From NCBI GenBank assembly GCA_015492715.1, contig WGEO01000145.1:1-41188 (forward strand): a DNA stretch of 41,188 bases, written 5' to 3'. The DNA is from Phycisphaerales bacterium. GTDB taxonomy: Bacteria; Planctomycetota; Phycisphaerae; Phycisphaerales; UBA1924. The position numbers and the translations under genes are program-made. Of the stretch, positions 18,101 through 27,093 are shown one piece after another (position 1 is the stretch's first letter; each line of letters opens with the position of its first letter). The notes under the pieces were generated by a model that was not told the origin of the DNA, ran no database searches, and saw only the letters and a program-made list of their open reading frames with translations.

Positions 18101-18286
18101 GGGGTGGACGCGTGGACGGCGGCGGCGTTGTACGAGGCGGGGCGCTGCTTCGAGGCGCTGAACAAGGTGGGCGAGGCCCGCGAGCAGTATGCGCAGGTGG
18201 TCGAGCGTTTCGGCGACAGCGACTGGGCGCGTCTGGCACGCGAGCGACTCGACGCGATCGCACAACGCGCGGGCTCCGGAGGCTAG
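15158..18286 (+). CDS. large secreted TPR protein, first gene of Tol/Exb-like cluster
   Basis: The 1042-residue protein has a Sec signal peptide (about 1-25, cleavage after YASA) and then more than 20 TPR-type repeats to the C-terminus, many with the pattern G-x-x-x-x-A-x-x-x-F-x-x-x-x-x-x-x-P-D-H of YbgF/BamD-like periplasmic TPR proteins. It is likely a periplasmic scaffold. I chose ATG 15158 because GGAGG lies 6 nt upstream and a proper signal peptide follows; an in-frame ATG at 15002 would bury it. The ExbB gene starts 24 bp downstream. In Tol-Pal clusters a smaller TPR protein (CpoB/YbgF) belongs to the same unit, which suggests a comparable role. Confidence 0.85.
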   Translation: MRTGRPIRAVMLGVLWLVTGYASAQEDLTRFYTANGLLQRGLYDLAIPEYEAFLAEHLDSKETATARYGLAVSYFRLDRLDEAARQLDAIVDLDGFEFAAEALLLRGHCHLSAGEYEQAAQRFEQIIARFPDHPSSADAAGLLAEALYRAGRNERVPDAVAWLVEHYPEHPRRERAELVLALSHIAQADEASAQRVLRDLLERAPSGPYADHATLLLAQSLHRQGMRAAARPLYEKVAQLKGSRHRAHARLGLASLAYAAGDLEEAGEMLDALLKDEDARPIVDDARLLQARIALDQGESERVRALLDAIAKGPRQDLHDDAAYWRAKAALRQGSPDEAAHLLGELIETWPSSDVLAEAMYDLGVALARSGDPEQALAAYEAFERRFPDHPLTPSAVLARATILHQQGEYDPSRALCEQIGASDAPEDIREQAAFLIGENLSFAGRTEDALAAYRAVLERTGNNDLRERASYRMGMVLARLGRFDEARPFLERAAQRAESDALFLPALFALGDGLFLGEHWDEAIERFDAYLRSEDRDPDLVDDALLKSALAHLRLGEAAEGERLLERLRRDYPQSEHAEQALFELGQSAMLRGDDAQARLLLERLVDEAPASRFAPAALRHLGAIASRAGDYEQAERDFARLGEIDAGARAEAEVLRGQVLMARQAFAEARDAFDRALSADPDEATASEARARRAICLARLGDLDVALAAMDEVDASALTDGLDRSLAYERARVLSELGRVDDAIAAYRALLADDRRDLFRVHGLLEYGRLEMDREHHDRAIRAIERAVALGEELEVRDDLRARALYNLGVALYRANRDERAAETMDTLRARYPDHALADSAGLIAGESLFRVGRYARAGERFRSLIEEGGDDETLRSAMLRLGECETALQRWTEAEEAFGAFLRRFPESELAYQARFGVAWARENMGRYEQAIEGYREVVRTHKGPTAARAQFQIGECLFAMERYAEAVTEFLRVDILYGVDAWTAAALYEAGRCFEALNKVGEAREQYAQVVERFGDSDWARLARERLDAIAQRAGSGG

Positions 18287-18310
18287 CGGACGGGACACGG
18301 ACGGATACCG

Positions 18311-19093
18311 ATGATGAGATGGCACACATCGATGCTGATAGCGCAGATCACGCCCGAGGCCGGCTCGGCGGCAGCTGGATCGAGCACGCTCTGGGAGCTT
18401 GCCCTCAAGGGCGGGCCCATGATGATCCCCATCGCTCTGTGCTCGCTGGTGGCGCTGGCGGTGGTGCTGGAGCGACTGCTGACGCTGCGCACGCGGGCGG
18501 TGATCCCGCCCTCGTTCATGCCCGGTCTCAAGAAGATTCTGCGCGAGCATCCGGGCGATCGTGAGCGGGCGCTGGCGTACTGCGCCAAGAGCCGGAGTCC
18601 GATTGCGCGGATCTGTGCGGCGGCGATCGAACGGCCCGGACGATCGCTCGAGACGATCGAGAAGCGGATCACGGAGGCCGGCGAGCACGAGATCCTGCGT
18701 CTGCGCAAGTATCTCCGCTCGCTGAGTGTGATCGCCGCGGTCTCGCCGCTGCTCGGGCTCACAGGGACGATCTTCGGCATGATCCGGGCATTCCAGACGG
18801 TGGCGTTCAACGCGGATGCGATGGGCAAGACGGAGCAGCTTGCCACGGGGATCTACGAGGCGATGGTGACGACGGCGGCCGGTCTGCTGGTCGCGATCCC
18901 GGCCCTGATCTTCTACAACCTGATCGCTGCGAGGATCGACCGTCTCGTGGCGCAGATGGACCGCGCGAGCATCGCCTTTGCCGAGGATTTCTACGAGAGC
19001 CAGCAGCAGGGATCATCGCAGCGACCGGTGGCGGTTGCCAGCGCATTTCTGGCGGGCGAGGACGACGGGCTTGCGTCGGCGGAGGTGAGTTAG
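18311..19093 (+). CDS. MotA/TolQ/ExbB proton-channel family protein
   Basis: The 260-residue inner-membrane subunit has three hydrophobic segments (about 36-57, 137-160 and 178-205). The conserved segments LLGLTGTIFGMIRAF and TTAAGLLVAIPALIFYN include the threonines that line the ExbB/TolQ channel. It would form the pentameric stator around the ExbD-type helices and use proton flow to drive a partner protein. The stop codon is directly next to the ExbD start. The N-terminal 30 residues are variable and could start at the second ATG (18314). Whether it is TolQ- or ExbB-type cannot be settled by eye. Confidence 0.93.
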   Translation: MMRWHTSMLIAQITPEAGSAAAGSSTLWELALKGGPMMIPIALCSLVALAVVLERLLTLRTRAVIPPSFMPGLKKILREHPGDRERALAYCAKSRSPIARICAAAIERPGRSLETIEKRITEAGEHEILRLRKYLRSLSVIAAVSPLLGLTGTIFGMIRAFQTVAFNADAMGKTEQLATGIYEAMVTTAAGLLVAIPALIFYNLIAARIDRLVAQMDRASIAFAEDFYESQQQGSSQRPVAVASAFLAGEDDGLASAEVS

Positions 19094-19507
19094 ATGTTTC
19101 TGAAACGCCAGCTCGACGAGGCATCGCCGCAGATCGATCTGACGCCGGTGATCGACATCGTCTTCCTGCTTCTGATCTTCTTTCTGGTGGCGACGACCTT
19201 CGCGCAGCAGGAGCGGGAGATGAAGATCGTGCTGCCGGAGGCGGCAAGTGCGGGGCCGATCTCCGCCGTGCTCCGTGAGATCGTGATCAATGTCGACGCG
19301 GAGGGGCAGGTCATCGTCGCGGGTCGGGTTCTCAGCGACGACGATCTGCGCGCGCTCGTGCGCGATGCGCTGGCGCAGAATCCACAGCAGAAGGTGACCG
19401 TGCGTGGGGATCAGTCCGTCCATTACGGGCGGATCGCCCAGGTGCTGGATATCTGCCGGCAGGAGGGGGTGGGCGAGCCGTTCCTCGACACGGTTCCCAT
19501 CCGGTAG
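19094..19507 (+). CDS. ExbD/TolR-family biopolymer transport protein
   Basis: The 137-residue protein has a short cytoplasmic start, one transmembrane helix (about 20-41) with the essential proton-carrying aspartate in LTPVIDIVF (D21), and a periplasmic domain ending in the usual V-x-x-x-G-D-x-x-V-x-Y-x-x-x-x-x-V-L-D pattern. It works with the ExbB/TolQ subunit. A perfect anti-16S match, GGAGGTGA (19081-19088), lies inside the end of the exbB gene 5 nt before the ATG, so it is probably strongly translated. The next gene begins 4 bp after the stop. Confidence 0.93.
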   Translation: MFLKRQLDEASPQIDLTPVIDIVFLLLIFFLVATTFAQQEREMKIVLPEAASAGPISAVLREIVINVDAEGQVIVAGRVLSDDDLRALVRDALAQNPQQKVTVRGDQSVHYGRIAQVLDICRQEGVGEPFLDTVPIR

Positions 19508-19511
19508 GCTC

Positions 19512-22500
19512 ATGCGACGCGTGCTCCGCTCCATCCTGCTCGTGGCTGCGCTTGCTGTGCTGCTCGGCGGCGCTGCGTTCGTGATCGAGCACGAGACGAG
19601 CGCGGGCGGCACCTATCTCAGCGACGATCGGGGGATCCATGTCCCGGCTTCGGATGCGCCGATGCGCCGGATTCTGTGGTCGCCGGCGGTGGGGCTGGGG
19701 GACACCATCAACAGCGCCGCGGACGAGTACGAGCCGTATCTCAGCCCGGACGGGAATCTCCTGCTCTTCGTGCGTGGGCGTCCGGGAGGCTCGGCGGACA
19801 TCTATGCAAGCAGACGCACGCACGGGGGGTGGGCGCCTCCCGTGCGTCTGGAAATCTCCAGCGACGCACACGACGAACTGGGGCCCTGCCTGAGCCCCGA
19901 CGGAACGACGCTCTACTTTGCGTCGGATCGCCCGGGTGGAGCGGGGGGATACGACCTCTGGGCGTGCGACATCGACGCGTCGCTGCGGTGCGGCAACCCG
20001 CGGAACCTGGGTGACCGTGTCAATACACCGTTCGACGAACGCAAGCCGACGATCTCGCCCGATGGCGCCCTGCTTGTCTTTGCATCGAACCGGGTGGAAC
20101 GGGCGTCAGGCGAGGAGGCATGGACGGCGACGCTTCGCGAGCAGGTTCGGAATCCCGACTCCGACCTGTATGCCGGCACGCTGACGGCGGGCGGGATCAG
20201 TGCGGTGCGTGCGATCGAGGCGCTCAGCACGGATGCTCGTGAGGGGGCGCCGGCGTTCAGTCCGGGCGGCGACTTTCTGTACTTCGCCTCGGATCGGGAT
20301 GGGGATTTGGATATCTATCGCGTGCGGCTGACGCCGGGCGATGGTGTGTTCTCGATCCGGCACGCGATCGAGCGGGTCGAGGCACCGATCAGCGGTCCGT
20401 CGCGCGATCTGGACCCGACCATTGCGCACCTCGGCTTTGCGCTGGTGTTCAGCAGTGATCGTTCGCGGGCAGGGGCCACGGACGATGCCTCGGTGGACTT
20501 CGACCTCTATCTCAGTACGGCGCGTGAGGTCTATGCGTCGGTGGAGACGATGCCCATCGACTGGGCATCGATGCTCGGCACGGCCCTCGTCTGGCTGTTG
20601 TGGCTGCTTCTTCTGCTGCTCCTCGTCTTGCTGCTGGTGCGACTGCTTCGGCGGGTCGAGTTGCGCGAGCGGTATCGGAGGCTGAGTCTGCTCGCCCGCT
20701 GCCTGCTCGTGTCGATGCTGGTGCATCTGCTGTTGCTGGCTGCGGTGGGGGCATGGAGGCTGGGCACGGCGCTGGGGGACGCGATGGACCGGTCCGGTGC
20801 AGCGCGGGTGGCGATCATGAGTCGTGATGGGACGACCGACCTTGCGAGCCAGATCCGTGGGCGTCTGACGAGCGTTGCGGTTCGTCCGCTGGCGCTGGCG
20901 ACCAATGCGCCGATGCCCGCTCTCGCATCGATCGAGCCGCTCGAGATCCGGGCCATGCCGGGGGACACTCGGGCGCATGCTGATGCGATGGTGCATCTGC
21001 CGGCGCAGGAGGCCATGCCGGGCCAAACGCCGCGCGTCGAAGATGGTCTCTCGGATGAACAGGAGATTCGACCGCCGGTTCCCGATGCCCCCGTTCCTTC
21101 GGTCGCGGGCGACGAGCCGACGGTGCGGGTCGGGGGCCACTCGGCGCAGGGAGCACAGGATGCACTCCCGAAGCCGCTGGACGAGCCTGCGCCTGTGGAG
21201 CCCGTGCCCAATGAGCCATCGGCGATCTCGCTGGCTCCACTGGTCGAGGCGGTCGCGGACGGGCGCATACGCGATGATGATGTCGTGCCGGCGGCGCCGG
21301 ATGCCGTGGATGCGTCGCACCCGATCGCCCTTGGGACGCCGGTGGCGCATCGGCGACAGCTGGAAGACGATGCGGGGCTGCTGGTGCGTGCACCGGAAGC
21401 GGCGGTCGATGCGCCCGAGATCGTCGAGGAGGTGCGCGTCCGGAAGGTCGCTCTTGCGCCGTCGGTCACGGTCGTTCCGGATGGAGATGTCGCATGGTCG
21501 GCGGGGTCCGTTGGAGCAGAGGCGTGTGTGGGCATCGACACGACTCGTCAGGTGCTGATGGAGATGCCGGCCAATGACATGCCTCGGATCGAGACGCCAT
21601 CGCAGGTTCCCCAAGAGGCATCGAGTGAGGGGACCCTGACGATCCGCCCGACGCCCGGGAATGCCCTGCAGCCGGCGGAAACGCCCTCGCCGGTATCCCT
21701 GCCCGTCCAGTCCGCGGGGGCACATGCCAGTGTCATCAGGCTCACGGAGATACCGGTTGCCCTGCACGCCGCCACGGTGCAGGGCCATGGCGGGCCCGTG
21801 CGGGAGACGGCACTCGAGCCCGAGGTCGTCGAAGGGCTGGATATCAGCGTTGGTATGCCGAGGGAACCGGCTGATGCCGATCCGACGGAAGAGCGTGAGC
21901 ACGACTTGGAGATCCGGATCGCGGCGGGTGGAATCGGTTCCGTGCCCGTCTCGCCGGACGGCTTGTGTCGAACCGCACGCGTCGATGCGATACCCGTCGC
22001 GAGCCAAGTCAACGGGGTGCCGCGGGCAGTCGCCGGTGTCGCGGATGCCCGTCCGGCGCCAGACCTTTCCCGTCCGGGAATCGAAGGCGCCGTCTTGCCC
22101 ATGGTGATATCCGACCACTCTGCCTTGCCGGCGTCGCCTGAGGATGACGCGAGGATGGCGATGGGGCATGCCGAGGAGCGATCCCTGGTGGTTGCGCCCA
22201 GTATGGACACCGATGTGAGGCCCGTTCCCGCGCATGAAGCGGCGGCGTTCGAGACGGTGATCACGCACAGCGCTCCGCAGATGTCGGAGCTCGTGGAGAT
22301 GGCCGTGGGCAGCACGCCGGGGGAGGCCGAAGCGTCTGCACGGCGTCCCGTGTCGTCGAGTCTGGAGCCGATCATCGAGGATGTCTCGCTCGGGCTGCCC
22401 ACGCCGGGTGAGGTGGCGGCTCCTGCCCATGCTCTGGCCCAGCGTTCGCCCGAGGTTCGCCGTGAGTTGCTGGAGGATCTGGGCGGCAGCGAGCTGACGG

Positions 22501-24149
22501 AGTTGGGAGTCGAGCTTGCATTGGACTGGCTGGCGCGACATCAGATGCCCGACGGCTCGTGGTCGGGGCATGACTACGACGCACTGTGCGGGTCATGCGA
22601 CGGGGCGTCGCGTGAGGACGAGCCGGTGGCCCTGACGGCGCTGAGCACCCTGGCGTTCCTGGGCGCCGACTTCACGCACCGGACGCCGAGTCCGTATCGG
22701 CGGGCGGTCGCAGATGCGCTGGACTGGCTGGTCGAGCGGCAGGGTGAGGATGGGGATCTCTCGGGCGTCGGCGATATCCACGCCCATGCCATCGCCACGC
22801 TTGCTCTTGGCGAGGCGCTCCAGATGACCCAGGACAGATCGCTGCGTGATCCGCTGGCCCGAGCGGTCGCCTATATCGAGACCTACCACGCGTCCACCCC
22901 GGATCCGTGGAAGGCGAAGGCTCCCGACGAGCCGGTGCTGGCGTGGCAGGTCATGGCGCTGATCAGCGCCAGGCGAGCGGGTATCGAGATTCCAGACACC
23001 ATCCTCGATGCGGCCCGTGATCGACTGGACGACCTGGTCATTGCGGGCACGCGGGGCGTCTATGCACCCCGACCGGGGGTGCGCCCGACGCGGATCGCGA
23101 CGGCGGAGGGCGCCTTTGCCCGGCGTCTGCTGGGATATGCCCGCCAGGATCGATCGCTCGAAGAGTCCGCGAGGGTGCTTGCGCGAGACAACATCGAGTG
23201 GGACGAGGCGAACTCCACGACCGAGTGGTCCATGACGACGCTCGCACTCTTCCAGCACCAAGGGCCGCTGTGGGCGGCGTGGAACACGGAACTCGTCGAG
23301 ACGCTCCTGAGCCATCAGGAGACCGGCGGACGGCAGGCGGGGTCGTGGGAACCTCGGGATGAGCGATCGGCGATCAACGGGCGCGTGCATCAGACCGCGA
23401 TGGGGGCGCTGATGCTGGAGACCTATTACCGCTATCTGCCGGGCTTCATGGACGATGAGGCGGTCGATCGGGGCGTCGTGCGTGGGCGGGTGCTCGATGC
23501 GGAAACCGCTATGCCGCTGAGCGGGGCGCTCGTGCGTCTGGATCTTGCCGGGCGGGCGCCACTCGTTGCGGTCACCCGTGACGACGGAAGATACACGCTC
23601 CGCCCGGGGGCGGTGCCCGAGCATGTGGCGCTGACGGCGACGCGTCGGGGATACGAGCCCGCGTCGGTGAGCATCCCGACCCAGCGGCTCGCTTCGGGCA
23701 TCGTCGAGCGGGATATCCGTCTCTCGCGTGAGTCGCTGGGCGAGGTCGCCCTCGAGCGACAGCCCCGGGTACATCATCTGGGGAACAACGAGTTCACGGG
23801 GCGGATCAACAGCCAGTTCCAGCGACGCTCGGAGGGCCTCGTGTTTCGAGCGACATTCACGCTGACACGCGAGCAGATCGAACAGGCTGCCCCGATCGTC
23901 TATCTTCGCCTGCTCGCCAAGGGTGCCCAGGCTCCCAATCCGGTGCGGATCAACGGACACCGCCTCGCCCGTCGTCTGACGGACTCCCCGCGAGACGGGA
24001 GCTTCGGGGAGTGGACAGGACGGATCGAGCGTGCGTGGCTCATCGAGGGCGAGAACACCCTCGAGATCCGGAGTGTGCGCGGCGAGGCGGACCTCGACGA
24101 CTTCGAGTTCGTCAATATCCGCCTGTTCCTGCAGCCCGACGGTTCCTGA
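19512..24149 (+). CDS. giant PD40 - TolA/TonB-like helix - stalk - alpha/alpha-toroid membrane protein
   Basis: This 1545-residue protein starts with a signal-anchor helix (about 5-24). Residues 55-345 hold five PD40-type propeller blades (LSPDG near 77, 127 and 181; FSPGG near 249; a degenerate one near 307), as in TolB. A very hydrophobic helix (356-380) is followed by a basic loop RRVELRERYRR and another helix (395-418) with S401-M-L-V-H405, the S-x-x-x-H pattern of TonB and TolA. Residues 420-985 are Pro/Val/Glu-rich and probably disordered. Residues 1000-1313 resemble the terpenoid-cyclase/prenyltransferase toroid (WLARHQMPDGSWSG, LDWLVERQGEDGDLSG). Then come a carboxypeptidase-regulatory-like domain (1322-1395) and a C-terminal beta domain. 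The positive-inside rule places the propeller, stalk and toroid in the periplasm. ATG 19512 follows exbD by 4 bp. Confidence 0.85.
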   Translation: MRRVLRSILLVAALAVLLGGAAFVIEHETSAGGTYLSDDRGIHVPASDAPMRRILWSPAVGLGDTINSAADEYEPYLSPDGNLLLFVRGRPGGSADIYASRRTHGGWAPPVRLEISSDAHDELGPCLSPDGTTLYFASDRPGGAGGYDLWACDIDASLRCGNPRNLGDRVNTPFDERKPTISPDGALLVFASNRVERASGEEAWTATLREQVRNPDSDLYAGTLTAGGISAVRAIEALSTDAREGAPAFSPGGDFLYFASDRDGDLDIYRVRLTPGDGVFSIRHAIERVEAPISGPSRDLDPTIAHLGFALVFSSDRSRAGATDDASVDFDLYLSTAREVYASVETMPIDWASMLGTALVWLLWLLLLLLLVLLLVRLLRRVELRERYRRLSLLARCLLVSMLVHLLLLAAVGAWRLGTALGDAMDRSGAARVAIMSRDGTTDLASQIRGRLTSVAVRPLALATNAPMPALASIEPLEIRAMPGDTRAHADAMVHLPAQEAMPGQTPRVEDGLSDEQEIRPPVPDAPVPSVAGDEPTVRVGGHSAQGAQDALPKPLDEPAPVEPVPNEPSAISLAPLVEAVADGRIRDDDVVPAAPDAVDASHPIALGTPVAHRRQLEDDAGLLVRAPEAAVDAPEIVEEVRVRKVALAPSVTVVPDGDVAWSAGSVGAEACVGIDTTRQVLMEMPANDMPRIETPSQVPQEASSEGTLTIRPTPGNALQPAETPSPVSLPVQSAGAHASVIRLTEIPVALHAATVQGHGGPVRETALEPEVVEGLDISVGMPREPADADPTEEREHDLEIRIAAGGIGSVPVSPDGLCRTARVDAIPVASQVNGVPRAVAGVADARPAPDLSRPGIEGAVLPMVISDHSALPASPEDDARMAMGHAEERSLVVAPSMDTDVRPVPAHEAAAFETVITHSAPQMSELVEMAVGSTPGEAEASARRPVSSSLEPIIEDVSLGLPTPGEVAAPAHALAQRSPEVRRELLEDLGGSELTELGVELALDWLARHQMPDGSWSGHDYDALCGSCDGASREDEPVALTALSTLAFLGADFTHRTPSPYRRAVADALDWLVERQGEDGDLSGVGDIHAHAIATLALGEALQMTQDRSLRDPLARAVAYIETYHASTPDPWKAKAPDEPVLAWQVMALISARRAGIEIPDTILDAARDRLDDLVIAGTRGVYAPRPGVRPTRIATAEGAFARRLLGYARQDRSLEESARVLARDNIEWDEANSTTEWSMTTLALFQHQGPLWAAWNTELVETLLSHQETGGRQAGSWEPRDERSAINGRVHQTAMGALMLETYYRYLPGFMDDEAVDRGVVRGRVLDAETAMPLSGALVRLDLAGRAPLVAVTRDDGRYTLRPGAVPEHVALTATRRGYEPASVSIPTQRLASGIVERDIRLSRESLGEVALERQPRVHHLGNNEFTGRINSQFQRRSEGLVFRATFTLTREQIEQAAPIVYLRLLAKGAQAPNPVRINGHRLARRLTDSPRDGSFGEWTGRIERAWLIEGENTLEIRSVRGEADLDDFEFVNIRLFLQPDGS

Positions 24150-24241
24150 TCCGGCTGGTTTGGCGGTCCCGTGCATCCGATGACAGTCGCACCGCTAGAA
24201 CCAGTGGTCGTTCAGGAGCCCAAGGAAACCCGGGGAAAACC

Positions 24242-26950
24242 ATGAGATACCTGCAGCGTGTCGCCATCGCGTGTGTTGTCTCGGCCTGTGGTGCTGCGAT
24301 GGCGGCGCCCCAGCCGTTTGAAAAGGTCGGGGCGGGATTCGAGCCCGTCGTGTCCACCAGCGATGGGACCCGCCCGCTCTGGAATGTCTATCGCAAGGGC
24401 GAGCAGCTGCTCGCGGAGATCCCCGGCTCGAAGATCGGCAAGCGCTTCTTTGTCGTACCCACGGTCGCAGGGGGCGACCCGCAGGCCGGCGTGTACTCGA
24501 TCTGGCACAACCGGGTCGGGCGACCGTCGATGCAGCTGTACTGGAAGAAGATCGGGGACAATCTGGCGCTGATCGAGCCGAACCTGCGCGTGCGCAGCCA
24601 GGGCGACGCCGAGTCCAGGGCGGCGACGAAGCGCGTGTACACCGATCGTGTCGTCCTGACCGTGCCGATCGTGGCGCGCGGCCCCAATGGCGGGCATGTG
24701 ATCGACCTGGATCATCTCTTCCTGCGTCAGTCCGGGGCCTTCTTCGGCGGGTTTCTTCGTGGGGCCAAGACCGAGCTCGCCGAGATCAAGTCCGCCAAGG
24801 CGTTTCCGTACAATATCGAGGTGACGATCGAGGTTCCGCGAGCCGACGGTCGGATCGTGCAGGTGCACTATTCCATCGGCACGCCCCCGCCCAGCCGGGG
24901 CTTCAAGCCCCGGATCGCGGACCGGCGCGTCGGGTTCTTCTATACGGACTTTGTCGACCGATCGAAGAACGACGGCGAGAGCCAGAAGATCCGCTATGCC
25001 AACCGCTGGAATCTGGAGAAGCGCGACAAGAATCTGAAACTCAGCCCGCCCAAGCAGCCCATCGTGTACTACATCGAGCACACAACCCCCGTGCGCTATC
25101 GCAAGTGGGTGCGCGAGGGCATTCTCGCATGGAACAAGGCGTTCGAGCAGGTCGGGATCACCGGCGCGATCGAGGTCCGCCAGCAGGACGCCCAGACCGG
25201 CGCGTACATGGACATCGATCCGGAGGACATCCGCTACAGCTTCGTGCGATGGACGAACTCGCACATGGGCTTCGCGATCGGGCCCGTGCATGTGCACCCG
25301 GAGACGGGCGAGATCTACGAGGCCGACATCGTGATGGACGAGGTCTTCATCTCCGGCTGGGCGCAGGATCACGAGACGAGCCAGCTGGCGACGGAGGCGA
25401 TGCGGGCCTTCGACGCCGAGACCGTGGCCTGGTTCGAGGACCATCCGGAGTGGGACCCGAGGTACCGCTTGGCGCTCCCGGGCGATCGCGCACGCGTGCT
25501 CGCGTATCTTGAGGCCCGACGCAGCGGGCGGCAGTGGGAGGGCGAGGTTCCGCCCACCATGGCGCCGCGTGTCTGGCAGGAAGTGGATCCGGAGATCGCG
25601 GCACGCGGCGGTCTCTGCAACGCGCTCTTCGAGCTCAACACCCAGATTGCGCGCACACGGACGGCCCTGGATGCCGGCGTGCTCGATCTGCCCATCGGCG
25701 AGGACACCCAGCTGCTGGACGGGCTGCCCGAGGACTTCGTCGGCCCGCTCCTGCGTGCGGTCATCATGCACGAGGTCGGGCACACGATGGGCCTGACGCA
25801 CAACTGGAAGGGGTCCACGCTCTATAGCTACGAGGAGATGAACTCCGAAGATGTGGCCCACAAGAAGCCACACAGCACCAGCGTCATGGACTATCAGCCC
25901 ATCAACATCGTGGCGACGGACGGCGACCTGGTCCAGGGCGACTGGGACATGATCGACATCGGCCCCTATGACATGTGGGCGATCCGCTGGGGGTACGCGC
26001 CCAAGGGAGCCGACGAGATCGCCCGCGAAGCGCCGCGGCGTGAGCATGCGTTCAGTTCTGACGAGGGCCAGCAGGGGCCGGACCCGCACGCGAAGGTGTG
26101 GGACCTGGGTGAGAACAGCCTCGATTATGCGGACAACCAGCTCCGCCTTGCCGATCGCATCCGGGGCAAGATCCTGACCGAGGTGGTCAAGGACAACGAC
26201 TCCTGGCAGAAGGCACGCAAGGCATGGACGCAGACCCTGGGCATGCAGATGGGAGCGATCCGGACGGCCTCGGCTTGGATCGGGGGAGCACACACCAACA
26301 AGTTCCACAAGGGCGATGAGGGCGCGCCGCCGCCCATTCGCCCGGTCGCGGTCGATCGTCAGCGCCGCGCGCTGCACCTGATCTGCGAGAGCGCATTCGA
26401 TGAGAAGGCGTTCGGGCTGAGCCCGGAACTCCTCGCAAGCCTCGGCACGGAGCAGTGGTGGGACGAGAACGGCAATGATCCGCAGGACTGGCCCGTGCAC
26501 GACCAGATCCTCGGGATGCAGGCCTCGGCCATCAGCATGCTGCTGAACCCGACCCGCCTTCGTCGAATCCTCGATAACGAGCAGCGCACGCCCGCGGGAG
26601 AGGATGCCCTGACCGTGCCCGAGGTGCTCGACGCGATGCGCCGGAGCATCTGGGAGGTGCCGCCTCCGGACGGGGCGGTCACGAACCGCAATCCTCGGAT
26701 CTCCAGTTTCTCACGGAATCTGCAGCGCGAGCACCTCAACCGCCTGATCGATCTTGCCACGGGCATGCGCTGGCCCGGGGCGAGCGCACCAACCATCCAG
26801 ACGCTCGCACGCCAGGAACTCCGTCGGATCCACGAGATCCTCGACGGATTCCAGGGCGGGGATCTGGACGATTACACGCGGGCACACCTCGCCGACGCCC
26901 GCGAACGGATCGACAAGGCGCTCGACGCCGCGTACATCCGCGCCGACTGA
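24242..26950 (+). CDS. secreted zinc-dependent metalloprotease (metzincin-like, DUF5117/DUF4953 type)
   Basis: The 902-residue protein has a signal peptide (about 1-21, AMA-A) and a large N-terminal domain typical of the bacterial family annotated as zinc-dependent metalloprotease with DUF5117/5118. The metzincin zinc site is complete: [11 protein letters not shown] (H510, E511, H514, H520), with a Met-turn candidate SVMDY near residue 549. The C-terminal third is the extended family-specific region. It is likely periplasmic or outer-surface; substrates are unknown. It starts 92 bp after the giant gene, with AAGGAAA before the ATG, and may be read from the same transcript. A strong terminator follows. 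Confidence 0.88.
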   Translation: MRYLQRVAIACVVSACGAAMAAPQPFEKVGAGFEPVVSTSDGTRPLWNVYRKGEQLLAEIPGSKIGKRFFVVPTVAGGDPQAGVYSIWHNRVGRPSMQLYWKKIGDNLALIEPNLRVRSQGDAESRAATKRVYTDRVVLTVPIVARGPNGGHVIDLDHLFLRQSGAFFGGFLRGAKTELAEIKSAKAFPYNIEVTIEVPRADGRIVQVHYSIGTPPPSRGFKPRIADRRVGFFYTDFVDRSKNDGESQKIRYANRWNLEKRDKNLKLSPPKQPIVYYIEHTTPVRYRKWVREGILAWNKAFEQVGITGAIEVRQQDAQTGAYMDIDPEDIRYSFVRWTNSHMGFAIGPVHVHPETGEIYEADIVMDEVFISGWAQDHETSQLATEAMRAFDAETVAWFEDHPEWDPRYRLALPGDRARVLAYLEARRSGRQWEGEVPPTMAPRVWQEVDPEIAARGGLCNALFELNTQIARTRTALDAGVLDLPIGEDTQLLDGLPEDFVGPLLRAVIMHEVGHTMGLTHNWKGSTLYSYEEMNSEDVAHKKPHSTSVMDYQPINIVATDGDLVQGDWDMIDIGPYDMWAIRWGYAPKGADEIAREAPRREHAFSSDEGQQGPDPHAKVWDLGENSLDYADNQLRLADRIRGKILTEVVKDNDSWQKARKAWTQTLGMQMGAIRTASAWIGGAHTNKFHKGDEGAPPPIRPVAVDRQRRALHLICESAFDEKAFGLSPELLASLGTEQWWDENGNDPQDWPVHDQILGMQASAISMLLNPTRLRRILDNEQRTPAGEDALTVPEVLDAMRRSIWEVPPPDGAVTNRNPRISSFSRNLQREHLNRLIDLATGMRWPGASAPTIQTLARQELRRIHEILDGFQGGDLDDYTRAHLADARERIDKALDAAYIRAD

Positions 26951-26983
26951 GCACGGGGTCCGGCCCCTGCACGAGACCTCTGC

Positions 26984-27023
26984 GAGGGTCCCTCTCCACG
27001 GTCGGGAGGGACCCTCTTTCTCT
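26984..27023 (+). terminator. intrinsic terminator after the metalloprotease gene
   Basis: GAGGGTCCCTC (26984-26994) and GAGGGACCCTC (27006-27016) form a perfect 11-bp stem with an 11-nt loop, followed by TTTCTCT. It ends the transcript of the 15158-26950 cluster. Confidence 0.88.
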
Positions 27024-27067
27024 CGTGCACTGCAAGTCCGCGGTTCGCGCGGCTTGTGTCTTGCCGC

Positions 27068-27073
27068 TACGCT
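27068..27073 (+). promoter_or_regulatory. -10-like hexamer for the P-type ATPase gene
   Basis: TACGCT, in the wider form CTACGCTTG also seen before the aminotransferase gene, lies 20 nt upstream of ATG 27094. This would give a short leader containing GAGGA as ribosome-binding site. No -35 is evident. Confidence 0.4.
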
Positions 27074-27093
27074 TGCCCCTTCGAGGACGCGCC

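Noticed and set aside
20106-22571. Long minus-strand open frame opposite the stalk of the giant protein
   Set aside because: Composition is Arg/His-rich and low in normal domains; it mirrors the biased plus-strand codons. The plus-strand frame continues through well-defined domains on both sides.
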